Shown piece after piece: positions 10,201-19,644 of a stretch of DNA of 64,000 nt. This DNA is from CALOCN01 sp942491735 (GTDB taxonomy: Bacteria; Eisenbacteria; RBG-16-71-46; JABDJR01), in NCBI GenBank assembly GCA_942491735.1, contig CALOCN010000001.1, forward strand, positions 930,001 through 994,000, read 5' to 3'. The translations under genes were made by a program, and so were the position numbers. Below the pieces are notes generated by a model. It saw only the letters and a list, made by a program, of their open reading frames with translations. It was not told where the DNA came from and made no database searches. How positions within the stretch are numbered: position 1 is the stretch's first letter; every line of letters begins with the position of its first letter.

Positions 10201-12676
10201 CACGACAATCCCGGCCCAGAGCGGTGAGATCCGCATCGATGGCCAGTTGTACAACTCGGACTCCGAGTTGACGGTGGTGAACGGGTTCACGAACGCGGGC
10301 ACGATCGTGCTCACGAAGGTGAGCAGCACGGCTCGGACGATGAGTCTGACCGTGCCGACCCTGGTCAATACGGGGACGATCAGCTCCCCGGGTGGTGTGG
10401 GTTCCCGTCGTCTGTACTGCCAGCTGGACAACCAGGGGACGCTGAGCGTGGCCAACGCGGACACGGACCTGGAGAAGGAGGATGCGGACCACCTGAACTC
10501 CGGGGACATCAACGTGCTCAACTTTGGTGACCTGGACATCAACCTGACCGGGGCGGGCTCGCCCAGCTTCATCCACTCGGGGAACTTCGACATCGACCTG
10601 GGCCAGGTGTGCACGGTGGATGGGGGGACGTTCCAGTTCAGCCCGGGGACGACGTCGAACACCGGTGTGTTGGAGTTCACGAACTGCGACGTGGTGGGCG
10701 TGGTGTTGAGCGCCACGAGCTGCATCTTCCGCCTGGCCGGGAACACGACGGTGAACTCGTTGACCAACGCCGGGGGACCGGTGGAGGTGGCCAACGCATC
10801 GAACGTGGTCACGACAATCCCGGCCCAGAGCGGTGAGATCCGCATCGATGGCCAGTTGTACAACTCACACTCGGAGTTGACGGTGGTGAACGGGTTCACG
10901 AACGCGGGGACGATCGTGCTGACCAAGGTGAGCAGCACCGCGCGAACCATGAGCCTGACCGTTCCGACCCTGGTGAACACAGGGACCCTGGATTCGCCAC
11001 CCGGTGTTGGGTCCCGCATTCTGGATGGGGACCTTCAGAACGACGGTCTCATCCGTGTGCGCCACGACTTCCAGGTACTGTCCGGCCCCCTGGCCAACAC
11101 CCCGGCGGGTCGCATCGAGGGCAATCGTACCTTGATCGTCAACGGGATCCCCTTCAGCGACGACGGCACCGTTACGCCGGGGCTCTCTGCGGGGACTCTC
11201 ACCGTTGCCGGCAATGACCTGCGCAGCGCCACCAGCGCTCTCAATGTCGAGCTCGGAGGCGTCACCGCCGGGACACAGTACGACCGGCTCGCAGTGGCCG
11301 GAACGGCGACCCTGGCCGGGGCCCTGAACATCCAGTTGATCAACGGGTTTGAGCCGGCATTGGGGGACAGCTTTGCCATCCTGACCGGGGGGGCCGCGGT
11401 GCTCGGTACCTTCGATGCCGTCACCGGGCAGAATACCCCGGGGGGCCTCTTCCTCAGCGTGAGCTACAAGACGGATCGGGTGGACTTGATCACCGGACCC
11501 GCTCCGGCGAACAGCGATCCCACCGCGGTGGACGACACGACAACGACTGCCGAGGATATCCTCATCGACGTGGACGTCCTGGTGAACGATTTCGATGTCG
11601 ACGGGGACTCGATCTCGGTGGTTCCGGGAACGATCTCCAACCCGCCCAACGGCACCGCGTTCCTCAACCCGAACCAGACGATCCGCTATGTTCCCGACCT
11701 TCATTTCGTTGGTGCGGATAGTTTCAGCTATGGAATCACGGATCAGGTTGGGGGCCAGGACATGGCAGTGGTCCGGGTCACGGTGACACCGGTCAATGAC
11801 CCTCCCGAGTTCATCAACCCGACCCCTCCCGACAGTTCCCAGTTCATGATCAGCCCGAACCAGTTGGTGACCTTTGCCGTGATGGCGCAGGACGTTGATG
11901 CGGGCGACCTGGTCACCCTCGGGGTATCCCCGCTCCCTTCCGGGAGTCAGGCCACGCCCGCGCTGCCCGTAGTCGGGAACCCGGTCGGCACGACATTCTC
12001 CTGGACCCCGACTTCCGGAGATCTTGGGATCCACGAAATCGTCTTCACCGCCACGGATCTCGATTTGACCCCGGCGCAGAGGACGATCTTCGTCGTGGTG
12101 GAGATGCCGACCCCGGTGCGCCTCACCGGGTTCGATGCGGTTTCGGAGACCGGAGGTGTCCGGGTTCGTTGGCGGTTCGACGAGTCGGACCTCCCGATAC
12201 GCCAGGAGCTACAGCGATCCATGGACGAGATTGTCTGGTCGCGGGTGACCTCGGACCCGATCGGCTCCGGCGATGGCTATGAGGTGTTCGATGCGGAGGT
12301 CGCGGCGGGCGAGAGGGTGGCCTATCGCGTCGTGACCTGGAGTCGAACGGGGGAGGAACAGGTGTTCGGCCCCGTGAGGCCGGGGGCGGGAGAACTGCCC
12401 TCGGCTTTCCGCGTGCTTCCGCCGCAGCCGAATCCGAGCCGCGGCCCCGTGCGGGTGGAGTTTGAGCTTCCCACCGTCTCGGCGGTTCGGGTTACGGTAC
12501 ATGATGTCCAGGGGCGGCTCCTGGAGACGCTGCTGGACAGGGAGCTGACGGCCGGCAGGTATCCCCTGACCTGGTCGGGGACCGTGAACGGACAGCGCGC
12601 TCCCGTGGGGGTGTACTTCATGCGATTCCAGGCCGCGGGACAATCCTGGGTCGGACGCATCGTTCTGGCCCGGTGA
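7293..12676 (+). CDS. Giant secreted repeat protein with C-terminal sorting-type domain; frameshifted as given
   Basis: Read as one gene this would be about 1794 residues. MEFRTVLFGLFVGLLGLGF begins a signal peptide. Residues about 25-165 are beta-rich with NxG-type turns. Then come five nearly identical 203-residue repeats plus a partial sixth (GEIRIDGQLYNSDSELTVVN as repeat start), an autotransporter-like diverged section, a cadherin-like/VCBS-type module (PTAVDDTTTTAEDILIDVDV; VNDFDVDGDS), and a C-terminal FlgD-like/sorting-type domain (PQPNPSRGPVRVEFELP; PVGVYFMRF). One base is missing in a C run at 9169-9171 relative to the other copies. As written, translation therefore ends at 9227 after about 644 residues, and the other part is open from before 9179 to 12676. 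The start at 7293 has GGGGG 5 nt upstream. Probably a surface adhesin or structural protein; no enzyme motif seen. Confidence 0.75.
7791..10937 (+). repeat. 609-bp tandem repeat array, five full copies plus a partial sixth
   Basis: The marker gagatccgcatcgatggcc occurs at 7791, 8400, 9009, 9617, 10226 and 10835. Spacings are 609, 609, 608, 609 and 609; the 608 reflects the lost base in copy 3. Copies differ by only scattered bases (for example aactcggactc versus aactcacactc). Near-identity stops around 10937, where copy 6 diverges in DNA while keeping similar protein for some further residues. The unit is a multiple of three, so copy number can change without breaking the frame. Confidence 0.97.
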
Positions 12677-12688
12677 GGCTGGGCTTCT

Positions 12689-12979
12689 TCAGAGCAGCAC
12701 TTCAGTAGGGACGGCGAAGATCCTGACCTGCTCGTCGAGGTGCGTGGCATGACAACATTCGTGCACGGCCTCGGCCAGTCGCTCCGCGACCTGCGGTTCG
12801 ACCACTGCGAGCAGCATTCCGGTTACGCCAGGAAAGGCCCGGTTGCCCTCCCTGCGCCCGGTCTTCCCCGAACCCCGCGCCGACTCGAATTCCGTGTAGG
12901 ACTCGATGCCGACCTTTTCCAGGGTCTCCTGGATGTCGGTCCATCGATCCGCCGGGATCAGCATCATGACCAGTTTCAT
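12689..12979 (-). CDS. Small PII-like (DUF3240-type) protein at the end of the efflux operon
   Basis: 96 residues beginning MKLVMMLIPADRWTDIQ. Alternating beta and alpha segments and a C-terminal IFAVPTEVLL resemble the ferredoxin-like fold of PII-like proteins. Small PII-like genes of this type are known downstream of CusA/CzcA-like pumps. A dense Cys/His cluster, HECCHATH at residues 73-80, is a plausible metal site. Its ATG (12977-12979) overlaps the RND stop codon by ATGA, so translation is probably coupled. A role in sensing the pump substrate, perhaps a metal, is inference. Confidence 0.65.
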   Translation of the reverse strand: MKLVMMLIPADRWTDIQETLEKVGIESYTEFESARGSGKTGRREGNRAFPGVTGMLLAVVEPQVAERLAEAVHECCHATHLDEQVRIFAVPTEVLL

Positions 12980-15900
12980 GCGCGAGCCTCCTCCTTGCCA
13001 CGTTCCGTCAGGTAGTAGAGGACCGGAACCACGACCAGGGTGAGCACCGTGGACGCGATGGACCCGGCCATGAGCGAAATGGCCAATCCCTGGAAGATGG
13101 GGTCGAACAGGATGACGAAGGCGCCCACCACGACCGTCCCCGCGGTCAGCGCGATGGGGCGAAGCCGAACCGCGCCCGCTTCGAGGAGCGCCTCGTCCAG
13201 GGCCAGTCCGCGCGCGCGGGCCAGACCGACAAAATCGATCAGGAGAACCCCGTTGCGCACCATGATCCCGGCCAGGGCAATGAGACCGATCATCGAGGTG
13301 GCGGTGAAGAATCCGTCGAAGACGTAGTGCCCGGGGATGATCCCGATCAGGCTCAGCGGTATGGCCGCCATCATGACCAGGGGTTTCTTGAGGTCCTGGA
13401 ACCACCCGGCGATGAGCATGTAGATGAGGATGAGGACCACCCCGAACGCGATACCGAGATCGCGGAACACGTCCCGGGTGATTTCCCACTCGCCGTCCCA
13501 GCGCACCGCGAACTCGTCCCGGGACTGCGGATAGGCCTGGAAGAGCTGTCGCACCGGTTCTCCGCGGGATCCGGTCAACGCGTCGACCCGGTCCCGCATG
13601 TCGAGCATGGAGTAGACCGGGCTGTCCTTACCGCCCGACACCTCGGCGACGACATAGACCAGGGACCGGGCATCCTTGCGGTGCAGGCTCACCTCGCGGT
13701 CGCCGTCGATCGGCGTCATGACCGCAGCCGCCGGGACCAGGGTTCCGGCATCGCTGGGCAGACGCATGTCGGCCAGGGCGGCCACCGAAGTGCGATCGGC
13801 CTGGGGCCAGCGGACCACCATCGGCACCGGTTCGAGTGCGTGGGGGGGATGGAGTACGCCGACCTGGCGTCCGTTGAGGGCGAGATCGACCGCGTCCGCC
13901 ACGGTGGCCGGCGAGACGCCCGCCATGGCGGATCGGGTACGATCCACCCTCAGTTGCCATTGGATCTGGGGTGCCTCGATCATCCAGTCCACGTCAACGA
14001 TGCCCGGCGTGTCCTCCATGATTCTCTTGACCTGATCGGCCAGTTCCACCCGGCTCTCCAGATCCGGACCGTAGATCTCGGCGACCAGTGTCGACAGCAC
14101 CGGCGGTCCCGGCGGCACCTCCACCACCTTGATGACCGCTCCGTGCCGCTCGGCTGCCGGAAGTGCCCGGTCCCGAATGACCTTGGCCAGCGCGTGGCTC
14201 TTGCGGGACCGGTCCTTCTTGGGCTTGAGGTTGACCTGGATGTCAGCGATGTCCGGGCCTCGGCGCAGATCGTAGTGCCGGATGAGTCCGTTGAAGGTGA
14301 TGGGCGAGGCGGTTCCGGCGTAGACCTGAAGATCGGTGACCTCGGGGATTTCGCTCAGCGCGGCGGCGATCTCGTTCGCCGCGGCGGAAGTCGCTTCCAG
14401 GGTGGCGCCCTCCGGCATGTCGACCAGAACCTGGATCTCGCTCTTGTTGTCGAACGGAAGCATCTTGACCGACACCGCCTTGAGCGGAATCAGCATCACG
14501 CTCGCCACCAGCAATACCGCCGCCCCCGCCAAGGTTGCCACTCCGCGGCGGGGACGATCCAGCAGGGGCTTGAGGATGGCTCCGTAGATCCTGCGCAGCC
14601 GGGGGGGCGCGGTCTCCTCCATCTCCGTGTCCCCTTCTCCCTCGGGGGGCGACTTGAGGAGCCGCTTGCTCAGGTAGGGCGCGATGGTGAGCGCAACGAG
14701 CAGGGAGAAGGTCATGGCCAGCGCGGCCCCGATCGGCATCGGTTTCATGTACGGGCCCATCAACCCGCCCACGAACGCCATGGGCAGCACGGATGCGATC
14801 ACGGTGAGGGTGGCGAGCACGGTGGGGTTGCCGACCTCGGCCACGGCACCGAGCAGGGTCGATCGCGTGTTCCCACCCACCTTCATCCGCAGATGACGAT
14901 AGATGTTCTCCACGATGATAATCGAGTCGTCGACCACGATGCCGGTGACGAAGATCAAAGCGAACAGGGTGACCCGATTCAGGGTGTACCCGAACATGTA
15001 GTAGGTGAAGAGGGTGAGGGCAAAGGTGATGGGAACGGTTATGAGCACCACGCTGGATCCACGCAGGCCCATGGCCAGGGCGATGACCACGGTGACCGAA
15101 ATCACGGCCCCGAGCAGGTGTTTGAGCAGATCCGTCGCCTTCTCGTCGGCGGTCTCGCCCGAGTCCCGAGCCACGGTGAGATGGACCGTTTCCGGGAACA
15201 GTCGCGCCTGGACTTCCGCGAGCCGGTGTTGCACCGCTTCGGCGACCCGCGTCGCGTCGGCTCCCTTCCGCTTGGCCACGGAGATCGTCACCGCGGGCGC
15301 GGAGCGTCCCGGGACGCCGTGCGGTTGATTGACCTCCACTGCCGCCCCGCCCATGAACGAGACGTAGTCCTCGGACTCGGACACTTCACGAATGGTGGCC
15401 ACCGATCGCAACCTCACCGGTCGGTCGTCGACGACGCCCACCACCACCGAGGCCACGTCCTCCGCCGTCTCCAGGAACGCATCGGTACGTACCAGGACCC
15501 GCTCTCCTGCGGAGACAAGGCTGCCGTTGGAGGAGGCCACGTTCACCGCGCGCAGGCTCTCGGTCACCCGATGTGGAGGGATGCCGGCGGCCGCCAGGGC
15601 TCTGGGGTCCAGCCGGATCTCAAGGGTCCGCCGGTGCCCTCCGATGAGTCGGGTGACCGAGACGTCGGGGACGGTGTGGATCTCCTCCTCGACAGCCGCC
15701 GCCACGTCCCGCAGCAGGAGAGGGTCGCCCTGCTCTTCCCACAGCACCAGATTGAGAATGGGCACGTCATCGATGAGCCGCGCCTTGACCAGCGGCGGGC
15801 TCGCTCCGGGAGGCATGCGGTCCAGACCGCCGGCCAACGCATCGTAGATCTTGACCAGGCTCCGTTCCTGATCCTCGCCGACCCGGAAGCGCACGGTGAG

Positions 15901-16194
15901 GAGCGCCAGGTCGGGCAGGGACGTCGCATAGACATGTCGAACCCCGGGCAGCTCCAGGAACATGCGCTCCAGGGGCCGGGTCACCCGATCCTCGACCTCG
16001 GCCGGAGTGGCCCCGGGAAGCGAAACGAGGACGTCGGCGAAGGGGACCACGATCTGGGGCTCCTCTTCGCGCGGGGTCTTGATCACCGCCATGACTCCCA
16101 GGAGGAGGGCTGCGATCATGAGCAGGGGAGCGATCTTGGAGTCGAGGAACGCCGAGGCGAGTCCGCCCGCGATGCCGTAACCCGGGCTCTTCAT
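12976..16194 (-). CDS. RND efflux pump inner-membrane permease
   Basis: 1072 residues, normal for the AcrB/CusA superfamily. A first helix follows MKSPGYGIAGGLASAFLDSK, then a porter domain (PGATPAEVEDRVTRPLE), helices 2-6, and a second porter plus helix bundle. An acidic pair D422/D423 in GIVVDDSIIIVEN sits in transmembrane helix 4 where RND pumps relay protons. The start at 16194 overlaps the adaptor stop by ATGA. With the adaptor and outer-membrane factor it should form a proton-driven tripartite pump across both membranes. The VDD pattern is more like hydrophobe/drug exporters than classical heavy-metal CzcA, while the PII-like partner hints at metal, so the substrate is open. Confidence 0.9.
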   Translation of the reverse strand: MKSPGYGIAGGLASAFLDSKIAPLLMIAALLLGVMAVIKTPREEEPQIVVPFADVLVSLPGATPAEVEDRVTRPLERMFLELPGVRHVYATSLPDLALLTVRFRVGEDQERSLVKIYDALAGGLDRMPPGASPPLVKARLIDDVPILNLVLWEEQGDPLLLRDVAAAVEEEIHTVPDVSVTRLIGGHRRTLEIRLDPRALAAAGIPPHRVTESLRAVNVASSNGSLVSAGERVLVRTDAFLETAEDVASVVVGVVDDRPVRLRSVATIREVSESEDYVSFMGGAAVEVNQPHGVPGRSAPAVTISVAKRKGADATRVAEAVQHRLAEVQARLFPETVHLTVARDSGETADEKATDLLKHLLGAVISVTVVIALAMGLRGSSVVLITVPITFALTLFTYYMFGYTLNRVTLFALIFVTGIVVDDSIIIVENIYRHLRMKVGGNTRSTLLGAVAEVGNPTVLATLTVIASVLPMAFVGGLMGPYMKPMPIGAALAMTFSLLVALTIAPYLSKRLLKSPPEGEGDTEMEETAPPRLRRIYGAILKPLLDRPRRGVATLAGAAVLLVASVMLIPLKAVSVKMLPFDNKSEIQVLVDMPEGATLEATSAAANEIAAALSEIPEVTDLQVYAGTASPITFNGLIRHYDLRRGPDIADIQVNLKPKKDRSRKSHALAKVIRDRALPAAERHGAVIKVVEVPPGPPVLSTLVAEIYGPDLESRVELADQVKRIMEDTPGIVDVDWMIEAPQIQWQLRVDRTRSAMAGVSPATVADAVDLALNGRQVGVLHPPHALEPVPMVVRWPQADRTSVAALADMRLPSDAGTLVPAAAVMTPIDGDREVSLHRKDARSLVYVVAEVSGGKDSPVYSMLDMRDRVDALTGSRGEPVRQLFQAYPQSRDEFAVRWDGEWEITRDVFRDLGIAFGVVLILIYMLIAGWFQDLKKPLVMMAAIPLSLIGIIPGHYVFDGFFTATSMIGLIALAGIMVRNGVLLIDFVGLARARGLALDEALLEAGAVRLRPIALTAGTVVVGAFVILFDPIFQGLAISLMAGSIASTVLTLVVVPVLYYLTERGKEEARA

Positions 16195-17246
16195 GACGCT
16201 ACCTCGACCCGATCCCCGTCCTGCAGATCCGCCGACGGGACAAGGACGACGCGATCGCCGGCCGCGAGACCGGTCAGGACCCGTCCGTCGGCGGCCAGCC
16301 GGAGCCACCGGAGCCGCGCGCGGTCTTCGCGAACCACGAACACTCCGGTGAGCGGACCGTTGCGTAGGATCACTTCCTCGGGAACGCGGATCGTGGGCTC
16401 GGTGGTATCGCCAAGGAACGCCACGTCGACAAACGTCCCGCTTCCGGCGTCGAGCCCGCCGACGTCGAGGAAGACCTCGAAGGTATGTCCCTGGGCGCCG
16501 GGGGCCACGCGGTCGATCCGTGTGGCTTGGCTTCGTGCGCTTCCACGGAGGGTCAGCTCCGCGGCGCCGCCCGCGCGCACTCCGACATCCATCTGCGACG
16601 GAATGGTGGCGCGAACCTCGAGATCCGCGGAGTCCTCCAGGATCAACAGGGTTCTCCCGGGAACGGCGAGGTCCCCGGTGCGTACCCGTCGCGAGACCAC
16701 CCGACCGGCCCGGGGAGCGCGCAGCTGGGCGTAACCCAGGTTTCGGGTCGCCATGCGGGTGCGGGCCCGCGCCTGTTCCAGCGCGGCGTCGGCGGCGGCG
16801 GATGCCATTTCGGCCAACTCGAGGTCCCGCGTGGTGACCACGTGGCTGGCGGCGAGACGCCGGTAGCGACCGGCCTGGGTGGCCGCGGTTTCCGCGGCGA
16901 GCCGGGCCGACGTCTCCGCCGCCTGCGCCTCGGCGAATGCCGACTCCAGTTCCGGCGCGTCCAGACGAATCAACAGGTCACCCGCCGCGACAGGACTCCC
17001 TTCGGTCACCAGCAGCTCCAGCACCCGCCCCGAGACCCGGGACGCGAGTTCGATCCGGTTTCGTGCTACGACCTCGCCCGCAGTGACGAAGCGGGCGGCC
17101 TCCTGGGTCTGCTTCACCACGTGGACCCGGACACGGAAAGCGCTGCGGTCCCCGGTTTGCCGCGCCTCCCGGCTGTCTCCGCAGGACGACAGGACCAGCG
17201 TGGCGAGTGCCAACGCCATCGGGATGAAGGTCAACGGGCGGGTCAT
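16191..17246 (-). CDS. RND periplasmic adaptor (membrane fusion) lipoprotein
   Basis: 351 residues. MTRPLTFIPMALALATLVLSSC ends in a lipobox, so the protein should be anchored to a membrane by lipid. The family pattern is visible: a first lipoyl half (ASRVSGRVLELLVTEGSPV near 65-85), a coiled-coil hairpin rich in Ala/Glu/Arg, a second lipoyl half (LRAPRAGRVVSRRVRTGD), and beta-barrel sections. Adaptors bridge the RND pump and the outer-membrane channel. Its ATG at 17246 overlaps the outer-membrane factor stop by ATGA, and its stop overlaps the RND start by ATGA. Confidence 0.88.
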   Translation of the reverse strand: MTRPLTFIPMALALATLVLSSCGDSREARQTGDRSAFRVRVHVVKQTQEAARFVTAGEVVARNRIELASRVSGRVLELLVTEGSPVAAGDLLIRLDAPELESAFAEAQAAETSARLAAETAATQAGRYRRLAASHVVTTRDLELAEMASAAADAALEQARARTRMATRNLGYAQLRAPRAGRVVSRRVRTGDLAVPGRTLLILEDSADLEVRATIPSQMDVGVRAGGAAELTLRGSARSQATRIDRVAPGAQGHTFEVFLDVGGLDAGSGTFVDVAFLGDTTEPTIRVPEEVILRNGPLTGVFVVREDRARLRWLRLAADGRVLTGLAAGDRVVLVPSADLQDGDRVEVAS

Positions 17247-18631
17247 GGGGACAGCTCCTCGATGTCGGGGTTTCCGGCGGCCAGCCTCAACGCGGCGTGT
17301 GCCATGGCCAGATCCTGGCGGGCCGTTGCGGCCTCCAGACGGGTTCGGGTCAGGGTGTTCTGGGATTCGGTGAGTTGCAGGGTGGTGGCAAGGCCTTCGG
17401 CATGGCGCTCCCGGACCAGACGAAAACTCTCCGTGGATGCGGCCACGGCGGCCTCGAGCGCCTTGACCCGTTGCCCGGAGGCCTGGATCCGGCTGTAGGC
17501 GGTGCGCACGTCGTGCGCCGCCTGGTCCCGTGCGGCCTGGACCCGGGATCGGGCTGCTTCCATGGCCTGGGCGGAGCCCTGGTTCCGACTTCCCGTGCCG
17601 GTGTCGAGTCGCCAGCTGGCCAGCAGCGCTACCGTCCACTGATTGCCGCCCGAACCGAACACCTCGTTGCTGTTGTGTTCGATCATCCCGCCGAGTTCGA
17701 TGGCCGGGAACCAGGCCGAGCGTGCGAGCCGCCGGTCCGCGTCCGCCGCCTCGGCGATTCCCTCCACCGCACGCACGTCACCACGTTCGGTGCTGCCGGC
17801 GAGCGCGTCGGCAAGGGTTCTCGATCCGTCCACCGGCGGGCCGGGATCCACCAACGCGTCCTCGACCGGTTCATCCGCACCGAGCAGCATGCCGAGGTGA
17901 CTGCGGGCCACCACGCTGTCGGACTCCGAGAGCGCGACCATGGCCTGTGTCTCCAGGAGGTGCGCATCCAGGGCCCGGCGGTCCGAGAGCAGGGCAAGTC
18001 CCTCCGTCCATAGGCTCTCCACCCGGGCTCCCTCCGCCCGGGCAACCGCGAGCGACTCGCGCAGGACCCGCAGCCGCGTCTGTGCGAGCACGGCCGAGCG
18101 GAAGGTCTGCTCCACCGCGAAGGCGAGTTCTTCCCGGGTGCGGAACCGCGTAGCCTGCGCCGCACGCGCCTCCGCGCGTTTGCCGTCCAGCTGTGCGGTC
18201 AGGGCCCCGCCTGTCCACAGGGGCTGACGCAGGCTGAGCGCGTAGCGGAAATGTGTCACGGGAGCGGGGGAGTTGAGGGGGGACAGGTCGAACTCACCGG
18301 TCTCCGGATCCAGGCTCCCCAGGTTCTCCGGAGCGAACCGCTCCTGCGAGAGCAGTCCGCCGAACACGATCACCGGTTGGTTGGAGCGAAGCCCGGTCAG
18401 GCTCGCCTCCAACCGGGGAAAGCGATCGTGGGAGGCCGCGGAGGCAAGGCTGGCTGCGGCCTCCGCGTTCCAGGTGGCCGAGGCCATGCGGGGCGATCGC
18501 TCGAGTGCGATTGCGATGGCGTCGTCCAGGGTCAGGGCGCGAGCAGGCGACGTCTGGAGAGTCAGAGCCAGGCCGGCGCAAGCCACCGCCATCAACCGTC
18601 CGGGCCAAGAACGCACTGTGTGGGATATCAT
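17243..18631 (-). CDS. TolC-like outer-membrane efflux factor
   Basis: 462 residues. Signal peptide MISHTVRSWPGRLMAVACAGLALTL..ARA, then LTLDDAIAIALERSP, the usual opening of outer-membrane efflux proteins. Two long alpha-helical/coiled halves follow, with beta segments between them (FRYALSLRQPLWTGG; WTVALLASWRLDTG). The ATG at 18631 is preceded by GGGAAGGG. It is the first gene of the efflux operon, and the 97-bp gap upstream is shared with the divergent ECF sigma gene. Confidence 0.88.
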   Translation of the reverse strand: MISHTVRSWPGRLMAVACAGLALTLQTSPARALTLDDAIAIALERSPRMASATWNAEAAASLASAASHDRFPRLEASLTGLRSNQPVIVFGGLLSQERFAPENLGSLDPETGEFDLSPLNSPAPVTHFRYALSLRQPLWTGGALTAQLDGKRAEARAAQATRFRTREELAFAVEQTFRSAVLAQTRLRVLRESLAVARAEGARVESLWTEGLALLSDRRALDAHLLETQAMVALSESDSVVARSHLGMLLGADEPVEDALVDPGPPVDGSRTLADALAGSTERGDVRAVEGIAEAADADRRLARSAWFPAIELGGMIEHNSNEVFGSGGNQWTVALLASWRLDTGTGSRNQGSAQAMEAARSRVQAARDQAAHDVRTAYSRIQASGQRVKALEAAVAASTESFRLVRERHAEGLATTLQLTESQNTLTRTRLEAATARQDLAMAHAALRLAAGNPDIEELSP

Positions 18632-18728
18632 CGAACCCTTCCCTGGATCGTTTTCTTCGAGCCGGTGGTCACCGGTCCCAAGGAAGAGATGCAATCCGAG
18701 AGCGAGGGTCACAGGTGGAGTTGATGGT

Positions 18729-19355
18729 ATGACCGTCGAGGAATCAGGGAGCCCTGAACGGGACCGGGCTACCGAGGACCGAACGCTCGAGAGCCTCTGG
18801 GCGGGGGAGTCCGGCGCCTTCGATCGATTCGTCGAGGTGTTCGGTAACCGTATCTACGCCTTTGGGATACGGATGTGCGGCCACCGCGAGGACGCCGAGG
18901 ATGTCTTCCAGGACACCCTGGTCACCGTCCATCGGAAGATCCGGGATCTGCGCGAGCCTCGGGCACTGACCACCTGGCTGTATCGCATCGTGTCCAACAA
19001 TTGCCTGACCCGCCGACGCAGGAGCAAGTTTGCCCCCGAGAAGGAGTTGTCGCTCGATGAGCTCCTTCCCAGGGGGGGGGTTGTCGACCGGGGTCCCGTG
19101 GTTCCGGAGTCATCCGGTCCCGAGGGTGAGGTCTATCGGCATGAACTTTCCAAGGCCCTGGATCACGCGGTGCGTGACCTTCCCCCCGACTTTCGCGTCA
19201 TCTGGTTGATGAGGGAAGTCGAGGGGCTCAGCACCGAGGAGACCGCGGAGGCCTTGGGTCTCGGGGTCTCCAACGTGAAGATGCGACTGCATCGGGCTCG
19301 CCTCGCGCTGCGCAAGCAGCTTGCCCATCTCCACCCCGACGGAGTCGGAGCATGA
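18729..19355 (+). CDS. ECF-type RNA polymerase sigma factor
   Basis: 208 residues. Region 2 covers about residues 25-95 (FVEVFGNRIYAFGIRMCGHREDAEDVFQDT, with the typical DAEDVFQDT helix). Region 4 covers about 138-195 (LPPDFRVIWLMREVEGLSTEETAEALGL then VKMRLHRARLALRKQL), the helix-turn-helix for -35 recognition. The ATG at 18729 has AGGTGGAG upstream. The stop overlaps the next gene by ATGA, and that gene encodes a zinc-finger anti-sigma factor, a standard pairing. It may drive the divergent efflux operon, but promoter recognition was not established. Confidence 0.92.
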   Translation: MTVEESGSPERDRATEDRTLESLWAGESGAFDRFVEVFGNRIYAFGIRMCGHREDAEDVFQDTLVTVHRKIRDLREPRALTTWLYRIVSNNCLTRRRRSKFAPEKELSLDELLPRGGVVDRGPVVPESSGPEGEVYRHELSKALDHAVRDLPPDFRVIWLMREVEGLSTEETAEALGLGVSNVKMRLHRARLALRKQLAHLHPDGVGA

Positions 19356-19609
19356 ACGTCGAGCACCACCACGACAAGGAGACGTGCCGGGCGCTGGCCG
19401 CGCGTCTCTCGGAGTACCTGGATCACGAGCTTCCGGACGAGGTACGTCGGGAAGTCGAGCTTCACTTCCAGGGTTGCGCCAACTGCGAGCGGTTTCTCGA
19501 ATCACTCCGTCGTACCCGGGATTGCGCACGGTTCCTTCCGCCGCTTGAGTTGACCCCGGATCGTCTGAGAAAACTGGCGAAGGAGGCCAAGCGGCGCCTG
19601 AAAGAGTGA
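19352..19609 (+). CDS. Anti-sigma factor, zinc-finger (zf-HC2 type)
   Basis: 85 residues. The HxxxCxxC signature HFQGCANC at about residues 38-45, with an upstream Cys (C11) and a helix LSEYLDHELPDEVRREVELH, matches the anti-sigma zinc-finger domain that holds an ECF sigma factor inactive. No transmembrane helix is visible, so it is a soluble form rather than a membrane-spanning sensor. Start overlaps the sigma gene stop (ATGA), implying coupled translation. Confidence 0.88.
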   Translation: MNVEHHHDKETCRALAARLSEYLDHELPDEVRREVELHFQGCANCERFLESLRRTRDCARFLPPLELTPDRLRKLAKEAKRRLKE

Positions 19610-19644
19610 CCCTGGATGCTGGGCCTGCTCGAGGCGATTGCCGC

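Noticed and set aside
7791..10937. CRISPR array
   Set aside because: Repeats are 609 bp, coding and contiguous without spacers; no cas genes are present.
8168..11019. Long minus-strand open frames (618 and 802 residues) across the repeat array
   Set aside because: They are antisense shadows of a high-GC tandem repeat: the same peptide recurs with the repeat period, and there is no ribosome binding site or known domain.
9179..12676. Separate second gene starting at 9179
   Set aside because: The first codons are mid-repeat and there is no leader or ribosome binding site; it is the 3' part of the frameshifted giant gene.
13327..16734. 1135-residue + strand open frame
   Set aside because: It lies opposite the RND pump and adaptor genes and has low-complexity His/Asp/Arg composition typical of a shadow frame.
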